Below are positions 1 through 9,186 of a stretch of 18,380 bases of DNA, piece after piece. This DNA is from JAHJQQ01 sp032907525. GTDB lineage: Bacteria > Pseudomonadota > Gammaproteobacteria > Thiohalobacterales > Thiohalobacteraceae. Position 1 is the first letter of the stretch; each line of letters starts with the position of its first letter. The stretch is from positions 1 through 18,380 of the forward strand of contig JAJJPM010000067.1 in NCBI GenBank assembly GCA_032907525.1. The letters run 5' to 3'. Below the pieces are notes generated by a model. That model was not told the DNA's origin and did not search any database. It worked only from the letters and a program-made list of their open reading frames with translations. Made by a program: the position numbers and the translations under genes.

Positions 1-1279
<1,279 letters not shown>

Positions 1280-1351
1280 GTAGGTTCGCTAATTGCAGGT
1301 GGCACATCCCGCTTATGCTGCTTCGCGGGGTCGGCGCAAAATGAAACTTCC

Positions 1352-1380
1352 AGTGTAGCGGACGACCTTGCATATTACCA
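1352..1380 (-). promoter_or_regulatory. Possible rpoD-proximal sigma70 promoter in the dnaG-rpoD gap
   Basis: On the minus strand TGGTAA (1380-1375) and TACACT (1357-1352) are separated by 17 bp. The -10 is a reasonable match and the -35 is weak. The 143-bp gap between dnaG and rpoD is the only sizeable spacer in this operon, and extra promoters for rpoD are known in E. coli. This is a tentative assignment by pattern only. Confidence 0.25.
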
Positions 1381-1422
1381 GCTGCTAATAGATGCCTGCA
1401 GCGGCTTCCTCTGAAGCATGGA

Positions 1423-3216
1423 TCAGGTCGCGGCGGACCGCTCCCCCCGCTTCAGCAAGGTCTTCAGTTCTTCCTTTTCCTCGGCGGACAGTTCGCTGGG
1501 CTGCTTGCGCGACAGCTCAGCGATCCTGGCTTCCCGGCGATGATCGAGCGGCTTCGCCAGTAGATGCGCGATGCCGTCGAGGAATTCCCGCTCCAGATCA
1601 CCGGCCAGCCTGGGTGCCGGCTCCATGGCCAGCCTGGCCAGATGCCGTCCGGTGTCCGTACCACGCCAGTGCTCGATCAGGCCGCCGGTATGGATGTGGG
1701 GGTGATCCTTCAGAAAGTCAATCAGTTCGACCAGCAGCGGGATGCCCTGCAAAGGGACATCGGCCAGCCGCCGAGGTTCCGCTACCAGGCCCCCGAGACG
1801 CGGCTCCTGCAACAGCAGGGTGATGAGTCGGCGTACGGGGCTGATTCCCCCCGGGCGGGGCTTGGGCAGCCGGGACGTCGGGGGCGTATGGGACGGCAGC
1901 GACGCGGCGGGAAGCGGCTGGCCGTGCAGATCGGCCAGTGCGTGGCGCGGGAGGTGCGCGACGTCTTCCAGCCGGTCGACCAACATGCGCCGAAACACAC
2001 CTGTGGGCACCTGATTCAACAAGGGTTTTGCCAACTCCACCAGGCGTGCGCGCCCATCCATGCTGGCTGTATCGACTTGGGCCTCCAAAGCTTCATAGAG
2101 GAATTCGGAAAGTGGGATGGATTTTTCGGCACGCCGCAGGAAGGCCTCTTTCCCCTCCTTGCGCACCAGTGTGTCCGGATCCTCCCCCTCGGGCAGGAAC
2201 AGGAAGCGCGCCTGTCGCCCGTCCCTGAGCACCGGCAGGGCGTTCTCCAGCGCCCGCCAGGCGGCGGCGCGCCCGGCGCGGTCGCCATCGAAGCAGAACA
2301 CCACTTCAGGCACCACCCGGTAGAGCTGTTCGAGATGGTCGTGGGTGGTCGCGGTACCCAGGGTGGCGACGACATTGCCGATGTCGAACTGCGCCAGAGC
2401 GACCACGTCCATGTAGCCCTCGACCACCATCAGGCGCTCGAGCTTGCGCTCGCGCTTGCGCGCCTCGAACAGGCCGTACAGTTCCCTGCCTTTATGGAAG
2501 ACGGGCGTTTCCGGCGAATTCAGGTACTTGGGCGTGTCGTCGCCGAGGACCCGCCCGCCGAAGCCGATCACCCGCCCGCGACGGTCATGGATGGGAAACA
2601 TGATGCGGTCGCGGAAGCGGTCGTAGAGCTCGCCGTTGTCCTTTTTTATGAGCAGGCCGGCGCGCTCCATATGGGCCTGGTGCTCCTTGTCGGCACCGAG
2701 CGCCCGGAGGAGGTTGTCCCAGCCGGGCGGGGCATAGCCCAACCCATAGGCCTGGGCGATCTCCCCGCTCAGGCCCCGGCCCTTCAAGTAGCCTACGGCG
2801 CGGCCGGCGTCCGGATGCTGGCGCAACTGCTGGCGGAAGTACTTCGCGGCCTGGTCGAGGGTGTCATAGAGCGGTGCGGTGACGTCTCCGCGATCCTGCG
2901 CCGCGCCGGCCTGCCGTTCGCGCGGCACCTCCAGGCCCACCGAGCGCGCCAGTTCCTCGACCGCCTCTACGAACTCCATATGCTCGTAGTCCATCAGGAA
3001 GCCGAGCGCGGTGCCATGCGCGCCGCAGCCGAAGCAGTGGAAGAACTGCTTGGTCGGACTGACCGTGAATGACGGGGTCTTTTCGTTGTGGAAAGGGCAG
3101 CAGGCCTGGTACTCGCGGCCGGCCTTCTTCAACGGCACGCGGCTGTCGATCACCTCGACGATGTCGACGCGCTGCATCAGATCATCGATGAACTGCTGGG
3201 GGATCCGGCCGGCCAT
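1423..3216 (-). CDS. dnaG: DNA primase DnaG
   Basis: A 597-residue primase that makes the RNA primers for Okazaki fragments at the replication fork. The N-terminal zinc-binding domain shows C40, H43, C61 and C64, in the same positions as the E. coli enzyme. The TOPRIM catalytic core carries the acidic residues E266 (in VVEGYMDV) and D310/D312 (in FDGDRAG), one off the E. coli numbering. The C-terminal part from about 450 corresponds to the helicase-binding domain and is the least conserved. The ATG at 3216 gives an N-terminus (MAGRIPQQFIDDL) that aligns with the family. No Shine-Dalgarno is visible upstream (TATTCCGCC before the ATG), which fits the low translation known for dnaG. It lies between yqeY (87 bp upstream) and rpoD on the same strand. 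Confidence 0.98.
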   Translation of the reverse strand: MAGRIPQQFIDDLMQRVDIVEVIDSRVPLKKAGREYQACCPFHNEKTPSFTVSPTKQFFHCFGCGAHGTALGFLMDYEHMEFVEAVEELARSVGLEVPRERQAGAAQDRGDVTAPLYDTLDQAAKYFRQQLRQHPDAGRAVGYLKGRGLSGEIAQAYGLGYAPPGWDNLLRALGADKEHQAHMERAGLLIKKDNGELYDRFRDRIMFPIHDRRGRVIGFGGRVLGDDTPKYLNSPETPVFHKGRELYGLFEARKRERKLERLMVVEGYMDVVALAQFDIGNVVATLGTATTHDHLEQLYRVVPEVVFCFDGDRAGRAAAWRALENALPVLRDGRQARFLFLPEGEDPDTLVRKEGKEAFLRRAEKSIPLSEFLYEALEAQVDTASMDGRARLVELAKPLLNQVPTGVFRRMLVDRLEDVAHLPRHALADLHGQPLPAASLPSHTPPTSRLPKPRPGGISPVRRLITLLLQEPRLGGLVAEPRRLADVPLQGIPLLVELIDFLKDHPHIHTGGLIEHWRGTDTGRHLARLAMEPAPRLAGDLEREFLDGIAHLLAKPLDHRREARIAELSRKQPSELSAEEKEELKTLLKRGERSAAT

Positions 3217-3303
3217 GGCGGAATAGTATGCGATGGCTGTGGGTGGCGTCAGCGGAATTCGGAGGAGGGGGGCGCGGCACGATGCCGTGCGGGCGTGCGT
3301 GGA

Positions 3304-3750
3304 TCAGCCGCCGAGCCTGGCCTTGATCTGCCCGCTGACGGCGCCCATGTCGGCGCGGCCCTGGAGCTTGGGCTTGAGGACGCCCATCACTTTGCCCATG
3401 TCCTTGATGCCGGCGGCGCCGGTCTCGGCGATGGCTGCGGCGATCAGGCCGTCGATCTCGGCCGGCGTCAGGGGTTGCGGCAGGTAGGTCTGGACGACGC
3501 CGATCTCGAAGCTTTCCTGCTCCGCCAGATCGGTGCGGCCGGCCTGCTCGTACTGGGACAGGGATTCACGCCGCTGCTTGAGCATCTTGTCGAGCACGGC
3601 CAGGACCTGCGCGTCATCGAGTTCGATGCGCTCGTCCACTTCACGCTGCTTGATGGCGGCCAGGATGAGCCGTATGACGCCCAGGCGCCGCTTGTCGCCG
3701 CCGCGCATGGCGGCCTTCATATCCTCCTGGATATGCGCCTTCAGCGACAT
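3304..3750 (-). CDS. yqeY: GatB/YqeY domain-containing protein
   Basis: A 148-residue helical cytosolic protein of the YqeY family, which is related to the tRNA-binding tail of the GatB amidotransferase subunit. Family marks are the start SLKAHIQEDMKAAMR, the helix VIRLILAAIKQREVDER, the segment YLPQPLTPAEID, and the end DMGKVMGVLKPKLQGRADMG. The precise function is not established for the family; a role in tRNA-dependent amidation or tRNA handling is inferred from the domain. It sits 21 bp after rpsU and 87 bp before dnaG, the usual position in many gammaproteobacteria, so it is almost certainly co-transcribed. Length is typical. Confidence 0.93.
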   Translation of the reverse strand: MSLKAHIQEDMKAAMRGGDKRRLGVIRLILAAIKQREVDERIELDDAQVLAVLDKMLKQRRESLSQYEQAGRTDLAEQESFEIGVVQTYLPQPLTPAEIDGLIAAAIAETGAAGIKDMGKVMGVLKPKLQGRADMGAVSGQIKARLGG

Positions 3751-3771
3751 GCGACCGTCCCGGGCTTGCGA

Positions 3772-3987
3772 TCAGTACTTGCGGGTGCGGCGGGAGACGT
3801 CGCGCGAGATCTTCTTCAGATGACGCTTGACCGCGGCGGCACGCTTGCGCTTGCGCTCCTGGGTGGGCTTTTCGTAGAACTCGCGGCGGCGCACCTCGGA
3901 GAGGATGCCGGCCTTTTCGCAGGAACGCTTGAAGCGGCGCAGGGCGACTTCGAACGGTTCGTTTTCGCGTACACGAACACTGGGCAT
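3772..3987 (-). CDS. rpsU: 30S ribosomal protein S21
   Basis: A 71-residue, very basic protein with the full S21 sequence: MPSVRVRENEPFEVALRRFK at the start, CEKAGILSEVRRREFYEKPT in the middle and a Lys/Arg-rich tail ending RRTRKY. S21 joins the small ribosomal subunit near the anti-Shine-Dalgarno end of 16S rRNA and helps initiation. The length equals the family norm. GAGGT (4002-3998) lies 10 nt before the ATG and serves as ribosome binding site. As first gene of the macromolecular-synthesis operon it has a clear promoter about 80 bp upstream and a GC-rich hairpin in its leader. Confidence 0.98.
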   Translation of the reverse strand: MPSVRVRENEPFEVALRRFKRSCEKAGILSEVRRREFYEKPTQERKRKRAAAVKRHLKKISRDVSRRTRKY

Positions 3988-4021
3988 GAAATCTATAACC
4001 TCGAACGGTGTGTGTATCCGC

Positions 4022-4047
4022 GGCCCCGAACCGGTCGGTCCGGGGCC
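4022..4047 (-). promoter_or_regulatory. GC-rich hairpin in the rpsU leader
   Basis: GGCCCCG (4022-4028) pairs with CGGGGCC (4041-4047). After one mismatch, ACC and GGT extend the stem around a 4-nt loop. It lies inside the predicted leader of the rpsU operon, between the promoter and the S21 start. No T-run follows in the minus direction, so it is not a standard terminator. It could be an attenuator, a ribosomal-protein binding site or an RNA-stability element; the role is inferred from position only. Confidence 0.45.
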
Positions 4048-4067
4048 AAGGGCCTAAAGGGGGACGA

Positions 4068-4096
4068 ATTCTAATCCCTCGGGCGGCCGAAAGCAA
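4068..4096 (-). promoter_or_regulatory. Sigma70 promoter of the rpsU-yqeY-dnaG-rpoD operon
   Basis: On the minus strand TTGCTT (4096-4091) and TAGAAT (4073-4068) are separated by exactly 17 bp. The -10 matches the consensus at five of six positions and the -35 keeps the essential TTG. The start of transcription would fall near 4061, giving a leader of about 74 nt before rpsU. Confidence 0.55.
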
Positions 4097-4141
4097 AATC
4101 CCCCTTGTGCCGGCCGGCACCGGCCGGGGACAATGCCGCCC

Positions 4142-5173
4142 ATGCTCGTGCTCGGCATCGAAACCTCCTGTGACGAAACCGGCGTCGCCCTCTACGACGA
4201 GGCGCGCGGCCTGATCGGTCACGCCCTCTACAGCCAGGTCGCGGTGCACGCGCCCTATGGGGGCGTGGTACCCGAGCTGGCGTCCCGCGACCATGTGCGC
4301 AAGTTGCTGCCGCTGCTCGAGGAAGTCTTCGATCAGTCGGGGGTGGGGCGGGCCGCGGTGACGGGCGTCGCCTACACGGCCGGGCCCGGTCTGATCGGCG
4401 CGCTGCTGGTGGGGGCGTCGCTGGGCCGCAGCCTGGCCTGGACCTGGGGCGTGCCGGCCGTGGCCGTACACCATATGGAAGGCCATCTGCTCGCGCCCAT
4501 GCTCGAGGCCGATCCCCCGGCATTTCCCTTCATCGCCCTGCTGGTGTCCGGCGGCCACACCCTGCTGGTGCGGGTCGACGGGGTCGGGGCCTACCGGCTG
4601 CTCGGCGAATCGGTGGACGATGCGGCCGGCGAGGCCTTCGACAAGACCGCCAAGCTGCTGGGCCTGCCCTATCCGGGCGGGCCGGAGCTGGCCCGGCTGG
4701 CGCAACGGGGCGATCCGACCCGTTTCCGCTTTCCGCGTCCCATGACCGACCGACCCGGCCTGGATTTCAGCTTCAGCGGCCTGAAGACCTTCGCGCTGAC
4801 CACGCTGCGCGAGGCGGCGCCCGATCTGATCGGGGACGACCAGACCCGCGCCGACATCGCGCGCGCCTTCGAAGACGCCGTGGTGGACACGCTCGCCATC
4901 AAGTGCCGGCGCGCGCTGGAGGAGACCGGTCTGAATCGGCTGGTGGTGGCCGGCGGCGTCGGCGCGAACCAAGTCCTGCGGGCGCGGCTGAGGGAACTGG
5001 CCGAGGCGCGCGGCGGCCGGGTGTACTACCCGCGCCCGGCCTTCTGCACCGACAACGGGGCGATGATCGCCTACGCGGGCTTCCGCCGCCTGCAGGCCGG
5101 GCAGCACGAACCCCTGGCCATCGAGGCGCGGGCGCGCTGGCTGCTGACGGATCTGCCTGCGGTGCCGGTCTGA
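4142..5173 (+). CDS. tsaD: tRNA N6-threonylcarbamoyladenosine transferase subunit TsaD
   Basis: A 343-residue member of the Kae1/TsaD family, which with TsaB and TsaE transfers the threonylcarbamoyl group to A37 of tRNAs that read ANN codons. The N-terminal ASKHA motif LGIETSCDETG is intact. The metal-binding HHMEGH places histidines at 111 and 115, identical to the E. coli numbering, and the C-terminal metal aspartate is D304 in FCTDNGAM. An in-frame ATG at 4133 would add MPP. I prefer 4142 because it reproduces the family N-terminus and histidine numbering; GGGGA at 4126-4130 can serve either start. The gene is divergent from rpsU, the standard gammaproteobacterial arrangement, and ends 40 bp from the convergent plsY. 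Confidence 0.97.
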   Translation: MLVLGIETSCDETGVALYDEARGLIGHALYSQVAVHAPYGGVVPELASRDHVRKLLPLLEEVFDQSGVGRAAVTGVAYTAGPGLIGALLVGASLGRSLAWTWGVPAVAVHHMEGHLLAPMLEADPPAFPFIALLVSGGHTLLVRVDGVGAYRLLGESVDDAAGEAFDKTAKLLGLPYPGGPELARLAQRGDPTRFRFPRPMTDRPGLDFSFSGLKTFALTTLREAAPDLIGDDQTRADIARAFEDAVVDTLAIKCRRALEETGLNRLVVAGGVGANQVLRARLRELAEARGGRVYYPRPAFCTDNGAMIAYAGFRRLQAGQHEPLAIEARARWLLTDLPAVPV

Positions 5174-5213
5174 GGCGCCCGCCACCCGCGGCTCACCCCC
5201 AACCTACGGAAGG

Positions 5214-5813
5214 TCATTTCTTCGTTGAGCCGAGATTGATCCTGCCCTCGGTGCCGGCCAGCAGCTTGGCGATGTTGGACCTGTGCCGCCAGTACAGCAG
5301 CACGGCCATGCCGATGCTGGCGACGATGAAGGCCGGCTCCGGGCGCAGCCACCACATGTAGAACGGCGCGGCGGCGGCCGCGATCAGCGCGGCCAGCGAC
5401 GAATAGCGGAACAGCGCGGCCATGGCCAGCCAGGTCGCGACCACCAGCAGACCGACCTGCCACTGCAGTCCGAGGAGGGCGCCGAGGGCGGTGGCCACGC
5501 CCTTGCCGCCGCGGAAGCCGAAGAACACCGGAAACAGATGTCCCAGGAACGCGGCGCCGGCGGCCATGGCCTGCACGTCCGCGCCGGCGCCGATGGCGCG
5601 CGCGATCAGCACCGCCAGCAGGCCCTTGAACATGTCGCCGATCAGGGTGAGGGCACCGGCCTTCCTGCCGCCGATGCGCAGCATGTTGGTGGCGCCGGGA
5701 TTGCGCGAGCCCTCGGCGCGCGGATCGCCCAGGCCCAGCAGGCGTCCGACAATGATCGCGGAGGCGATCGATCCGAGCAGGTAGGCGGCGATGACGATGG
5801 CGGTGGTCAGCAT
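5214..5813 (-). CDS. plsY: Acyl-phosphate:glycerol-3-phosphate acyltransferase PlsY
   Basis: A 199-residue inner-membrane enzyme that acylates glycerol-3-phosphate with acyl-phosphate from PlsX, the first step of phospholipid synthesis. The three loop motifs are present: GSRNPGATNMLR (35-46), GHLFPVFFGFRGGKG (91-105) and the C-terminal RHRSNIAKLLAGTE. About five hydrophobic segments separate them. The open frame extends upstream to 6092, but similarity begins at MLTTAIVIAAYLLGSIASA, so the ATG at 5813 is chosen. That ATG has no Shine-Dalgarno; the 11-mer ACTTGTATCTT sits 6 nt upstream of it. The gene converges with tsaD and diverges from folB. Confidence 0.96.
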   Translation of the reverse strand: MLTTAIVIAAYLLGSIASAIIVGRLLGLGDPRAEGSRNPGATNMLRIGGRKAGALTLIGDMFKGLLAVLIARAIGAGADVQAMAAGAAFLGHLFPVFFGFRGGKGVATALGALLGLQWQVGLLVVATWLAMAALFRYSSLAALIAAAAAPFYMWWLRPEPAFIVASIGMAVLLYWRHRSNIAKLLAGTEGRINLGSTKK

Positions 5814-5819
5814 GGGCGG

Positions 5820-6036
5820 AAGATACAAGTGCCGGACACGCGAGACAAGAGACCGGCAGCCCCGCCTTTCCGTATACCGGTTCCATATGCGGAGCGAATC
5901 CGATGCCGGACGGATCCGACGCATAGGCCGGGTTCCGTGGCGAAGTCGCGCCCAGCCTCCATCGCGCAGCCGAACGGGGCAGCGTGCCGCAACCGTGGTG
6001 TTTCGCTTGTCACTGGTCGCTTGCAACTTGTATCTT
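5820..6036. repeat. Inverted 11-mers flanking the plsY-folB divergent region
   Basis: The 229-bp gap between the divergent plsY and folB starts holds AAGATACAAGT at 5820-5830 and its exact complement ACTTGTATCTT at 6026-6036. Read in each gene's own direction, the same 11-mer ends exactly 6 nt before the ATG of both genes, and CTTGTC lies 19-20 nt farther upstream in both. No other strong feature or clear promoter was seen in the gap. The pair could be the ends of a small repeat element or a shared regulatory element. Confidence 0.5.
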
Positions 6037-6042
6037 GTCGCG

Positions 6043-6405
6043 ATGGATACCATCTTCCTGCGCGATCTGCGCATCGACACGATCATCGGCATCTACGACT
6101 GGGAGCGGCGCGTCACCCAGACCATCAGCCTGGATCTGGAGATGGCGACCGATATCCGCAAGGCCGCGGCTACCGATGCCATCGACGACACGCTCAACTA
6201 CAAGGCGGTCGCCAAGCGCCTCATCGCCTTCGTCGAAGGCAGTTCGTTCCAGCTGGTCGAGACGCTGGCCGAACGCGCCGCGGAGATCGTGCTCAACGAG
6301 TTCAATGTGCCCTGGGTGCGTCTGACGCTCAACAAGACCGGCGCCGTGCGCGGCGCGCGCGATGTCGGTGTCATCATCGAGCGCGGCGTCCGCCCCTCCC
6401 ACTGA
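6043..6405 (+). CDS. folB: Dihydroneopterin aldolase FolB
   Basis: A 120-residue enzyme of tetrahydrofolate synthesis that cleaves 7,8-dihydroneopterin to 6-hydroxymethyl-dihydropterin and glycolaldehyde. Typical family residues are E21 in the GIYDWERR motif, Y53, E73 in LVETLAE and the probable catalytic K98 in LNKTGAVRGARDVGV. The length matches the family. The frame is open far upstream, but homology starts at MDTIFLRDLRID, fixing the ATG at 6043. Its stop codon is followed directly by the ATG of folK, whose product uses the FolB product as substrate, so the two genes are clearly an operon with coupled translation. Confidence 0.96.
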   Translation: MDTIFLRDLRIDTIIGIYDWERRVTQTISLDLEMATDIRKAAATDAIDDTLNYKAVAKRLIAFVEGSSFQLVETLAERAAEIVLNEFNVPWVRLTLNKTGAVRGARDVGVIIERGVRPSH

Positions 6406-6897
6406 ATGGCCCGGGTCTACGTCAGTATCGGCACCAATATCGACCGTGCCCGGCACGTGCGCGCGGCGCTGGATGCACTGAGCGCGACGTATGGTCCGCT
6501 GCAGTGCTCGCCGGTCTACGAGACCGCCGCGGTGGGATTCGAAGGCGACGACTTCTACAATCTGGTGGTCGGTTTCGACACCGACGCCAGCCCCGCCGAG
6601 GTCGCGGCGCGGCTCCACGCCATCGAGGACGACAACGATCGGGTGCGCACCGGCCCGCGTTTCTCGGCACGCACGCTCGATCTGGATCTGCTGCTCTACG
6701 ACGATCTCGTTCTCGAAGAGGGGCGCCTGCAGCTGCCGCGCGACGAGATCACCCGGCACGCCTTCGTCCTCAAGCCGCTGGCCGACATCGCCGGCGAGCG
6801 TCGTCATCCGCTGACCGGCAAGACCTATGCGCAGCTGTGGGCCGAATTCGACGCCGCCGGGCAGGCGATCCGGGCCGTGGAACTGCCGTGCCGCTAG
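6406..6897 (+). CDS. folK: 6-hydroxymethyl-7,8-dihydropterin pyrophosphokinase FolK
   Basis: A 163-residue kinase that transfers pyrophosphate from ATP to 6-hydroxymethyl-dihydropterin, the step after FolB in folate synthesis. The HPPK signature is at 83-94, GPRFSARTLDLD, with the magnesium-binding aspartates D92 and D94. The N-terminal VSIGTNI and PVYET segments also fit. The ATG abuts the folB stop (TGA-ATG) with no Shine-Dalgarno of its own, so translation is probably coupled. It is close to E. coli FolK in length. Confidence 0.96.
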   Translation: MARVYVSIGTNIDRARHVRAALDALSATYGPLQCSPVYETAAVGFEGDDFYNLVVGFDTDASPAEVAARLHAIEDDNDRVRTGPRFSARTLDLDLLLYDDLVLEEGRLQLPRDEITRHAFVLKPLADIAGERRHPLTGKTYAQLWAEFDAAGQAIRAVELPCR

Positions 6898-6986
6898 GCG
6901 TTCATGTGCGGGGCGCGAACGAACCCGAGAGCCGCATCGTTCCGACGCTTTCCGTGTTCCTCCGCGGCTGAAACGGGCTTTATAGG

Positions 6987-8186
6987 ATGAACGCCTCCAT
7001 GCCCTGGGACATCCCCGCCGACTGGCCGGCGCCGGACGCCACGGCGCGAGCCGTCAGCACCGCACTGGCCGAACGCATCCGCGCCGAGATCGCCGCGGCG
7101 GGCGGCTGGATCGGATTCGCGCGCTACATGGAACTGGCCCTGTACGCGCCCGGTCTCGGCTATTACAGCGCGGGCGCGCACAAGCTCGGTGCGCGGGGCG
7201 ACTTCACGACCGCCCCCGAGACGTCGGCGCTGTTCTCGCGCTGTGTCGCGCGCAGCTGCGAATCCGTGCTGACGCGGCTCGGCGGCGGCGATGTGCTGGA
7301 GGTCGGCGCAGGCAGCGGCGTGATGGCCGCCGATCTGCTGCGTGAGCTGGAGGCGCGCGGCTGCCTGCCGGAGAATTACTTCATCCTGGAGCGCTCGGCC
7401 GATCTGCGCGAGCGTCAGCGGACGTACCTGGTGCAGCGTCTGCCGCACCTGCAGACGCGCATCCGCTGGTTGGACCGGGTGCCGACGCGGCCATGGCGCG
7501 GTGTGCTGGTCGCCAACGAGGTACTGGATGCGCTGCCGGTGACGCTGTTCGGCTGGCATGCGGACCGGCAGATCGAATACGGCGTGGCCTGGGACGGGGA
7601 TCGGTTCGCGTGGGCCGGGCGACCTGCCGCGCCGGCAGTGGCCGAACGGATCGGGACATGGGCGGCGGCTTTCGGCTGGGATGCCGATTACCGCTCCGAG
7701 TTCGCACCGTCGCTGGCGCCGTGGCTGGAGGCGCTGACCGAACAGCTGGCCGCCGGCGCCGCCCTGTTCGTCGACTATGGCTATCCGCGCCGCGAGTACT
7801 ATCACGCCGACCGCCGGCGTGGCACACTCCTGTGCCATTACCGCCACCGCGCGCACCCCGATCCCCTGGTGCTGCCGGGCCTGCAGGACATCACTGCGCA
7901 TGTCGACTTCACCGCCGTCGCCGAGGCCGCGGATGCGCTCGGGCTGCGGGTCTGCGGATTCACCCCGCAGGCGCAGTATCTGCTCCACGCGGGCATCGAA
8001 GGCATGCTGGCCGAGGCGTTCCCGGAGACGGGCGGGCACGGCGATTATCTGAAGCTGGCCGCGCAGGCCAAGACGCTGCTGCTGCCGGGCGAGATGGGCG
8101 AGCGCTTCAAGGCCATGCTGCTGCTGCGCGGCGTGGAGGGCGATATCGCGGGTTTCGGCGGGCGGGATCTGCGCGGCCGGTTGTAA
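6987..8186 (+). CDS. Class I SAM-dependent methyltransferase, MidA/NDUFAF7 type (COG1565)
   Basis: A 399-residue protein of the family that includes mitochondrial MidA/NDUFAF7, the arginine methyltransferase needed for complex I assembly. The bacterial role is not established. The family hallmark GDFTTAPE is at 71-78. The SAM-binding glycine motif VLEVGAGSG is at 103-111. Further family segments are VLVANEVLDALPV, and LFVDYGYPRREYYHADRRRG with its following Cys/His-rich stretch. The ATG at 6987 has only AGG directly before it; the ATG at 6999 (start MPWDIPADW) is a real alternative. It lies between folK and uppP on the same strand with gaps of about 90 bp on each side. Confidence 0.9.
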   Translation: MNASMPWDIPADWPAPDATARAVSTALAERIRAEIAAAGGWIGFARYMELALYAPGLGYYSAGAHKLGARGDFTTAPETSALFSRCVARSCESVLTRLGGGDVLEVGAGSGVMAADLLRELEARGCLPENYFILERSADLRERQRTYLVQRLPHLQTRIRWLDRVPTRPWRGVLVANEVLDALPVTLFGWHADRQIEYGVAWDGDRFAWAGRPAAPAVAERIGTWAAAFGWDADYRSEFAPSLAPWLEALTEQLAAGAALFVDYGYPRREYYHADRRRGTLLCHYRHRAHPDPLVLPGLQDITAHVDFTAVAEAADALGLRVCGFTPQAQYLLHAGIEGMLAEAFPETGGHGDYLKLAAQAKTLLLPGEMGERFKAMLLLRGVEGDIAGFGGRDLRGRL

Positions 8187-8278
8187 GCGATCTGCGCCGT
8201 TTCGGCGCAGGCCGGAATGGCGGGCGGGATGTACTGGGGTTGGCGGACGACAACGATCGGGCAGGAGACCCGCGGCGC

Positions 8279-9076
8279 ATGGAGCTGTTCCACATCATCG
8301 TACTGGCCCTGATGCAGGGGCTGACCGAGTTTCTGCCGATCTCCAGCTCGGCGCATCTCATCCTCCTGCCGCAGCTCGTCGACTGGCCAGACCAGGGCCT
8401 GGCCTTCGACGTCGCCGTGCATGTCGGCACGCTGAGCGCGGTGGTGCTGTACTTCCGCAGGGAACTGCATGTCATGCTGCGCGACTGGGCGTGCTCCCTG
8501 GCCGGTCACGGTCAGACGCCGGACAGCCGCCTGGCCTGGGCGGTCGGTTTCGGCACCATCCCGGTCGGTCTCGCCGGCCTGCTGTTCTCCGACGTCATCG
8601 AAACCCAGCTGCGTTCGCCGCTCGTGATCGCCGCGACCACGCTGATCTTCGGTGCCTTGCTGTGGTGGGCCGACGCGCAGGGTCGGCGCGTGCGTGACGA
8701 ACACAGCATCACTTGGCGCGACGTGCTGGTGATCGGTGTCGCCCAGGCCATTGCGCTGATCCCCGGCACCTCGCGTTCGGGCATCACCATGACCGCCGGG
8801 CTGATGCTGGGCCTGACCCGTGAAGGCGCTGCGCGATTCTCGTTTCTGCTGTCGATTCCGGTGATCGTCCTCGCCGGCGGCCTGGAGACCCGCAAGCTCG
8901 TCATGGCGGCCGAAGCCCCGGACTGGCAGGCACTGGCCTGGGGGACGCTGCTGTCCGCGGTGAGTGCCTATGTGTGCATCCACTACTTTCTGAAACTGCT
9001 CGAGCGCATGGGTATGTGGCCGTTCGCGGTGTACCGCTTCGTGCTCGGTGCGGTTCTTCTCGTGCTGTTTCTCTGA
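8279..9076 (+). CDS. uppP: Undecaprenyl-diphosphatase UppP (BacA)
   Basis: A 265-residue integral membrane phosphatase that removes one phosphate from undecaprenyl pyrophosphate and so recycles the lipid carrier for peptidoglycan and surface polysaccharides. The first active-site motif is QGLTEFLPISSSAH, with Q13 and E17 of the known (E/Q)xxxE pattern, and the second is PGTSRSGIT at 162-170. About eight hydrophobic helices are visible. The frame is open for 260 codons upstream as a shadow of the methyltransferase gene. The ATG at 8279 is chosen because the protein starts there with a typical first helix, and AGGAGA (8263-8268) lies 10 nt before it. Confidence 0.96.
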   Translation: MELFHIIVLALMQGLTEFLPISSSAHLILLPQLVDWPDQGLAFDVAVHVGTLSAVVLYFRRELHVMLRDWACSLAGHGQTPDSRLAWAVGFGTIPVGLAGLLFSDVIETQLRSPLVIAATTLIFGALLWWADAQGRRVRDEHSITWRDVLVIGVAQAIALIPGTSRSGITMTAGLMLGLTREGAARFSFLLSIPVIVLAGGLETRKLVMAAEAPDWQALAWGTLLSAVSAYVCIHYFLKLLERMGMWPFAVYRFVLGAVLLVLFL

Positions 9077-9083
9077 TTCCGAC

Positions 9084-9100
9084 TGTCAGCTTCCCTGACA
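9084..9100. promoter_or_regulatory. Dyad TGTCAG-N5-CTGACA, distal copy
   Basis: TGTCAG (9084-9089) and CTGACA (9095-9100) form a perfect 6-bp inverted repeat around 5 nt. A related 17-mer recurs at 9187, in the same orientation and 103 bp away. It starts 8 bp after the uppP stop, so a stem-loop at the end of the uppP message is the alternative reading, although no T-run follows. As a protein site it would lie about 200 bp before the predicted sigma54 start point. Confidence 0.4.
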
Positions 9101-9186
9101 ACGGCCGAGAGCCGTGCCTTCGCAAGAATAATTTGAAATATCAGTTTGTTGAGCGCATTTACCGACGTCCGGCAGGGTAAAGCGGC

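Noticed and set aside
1300..1312. TGGCAC followed by GC, resembling a sigma54 promoter near the rpoD start
   Set aside because: The GG and GC are separated by 8 bp instead of the required 10, and it points away from rpoD.
1564..3072. 502-codon open frame opposite dnaG
   Set aside because: Shadow of the primase gene; no domain, no ribosome binding site and antisense to conserved catalytic motifs.
3641..5185. 514-codon minus-strand frame spanning tsaD, the intergenic region and rpsU
   Set aside because: It crosses a promoter region and two real genes in other frames and resembles no known protein.
5174..5213. Possible terminator between the convergent tsaD and plsY
   Set aside because: No stable inverted repeat followed by a T-run is visible in the 40-bp gap.
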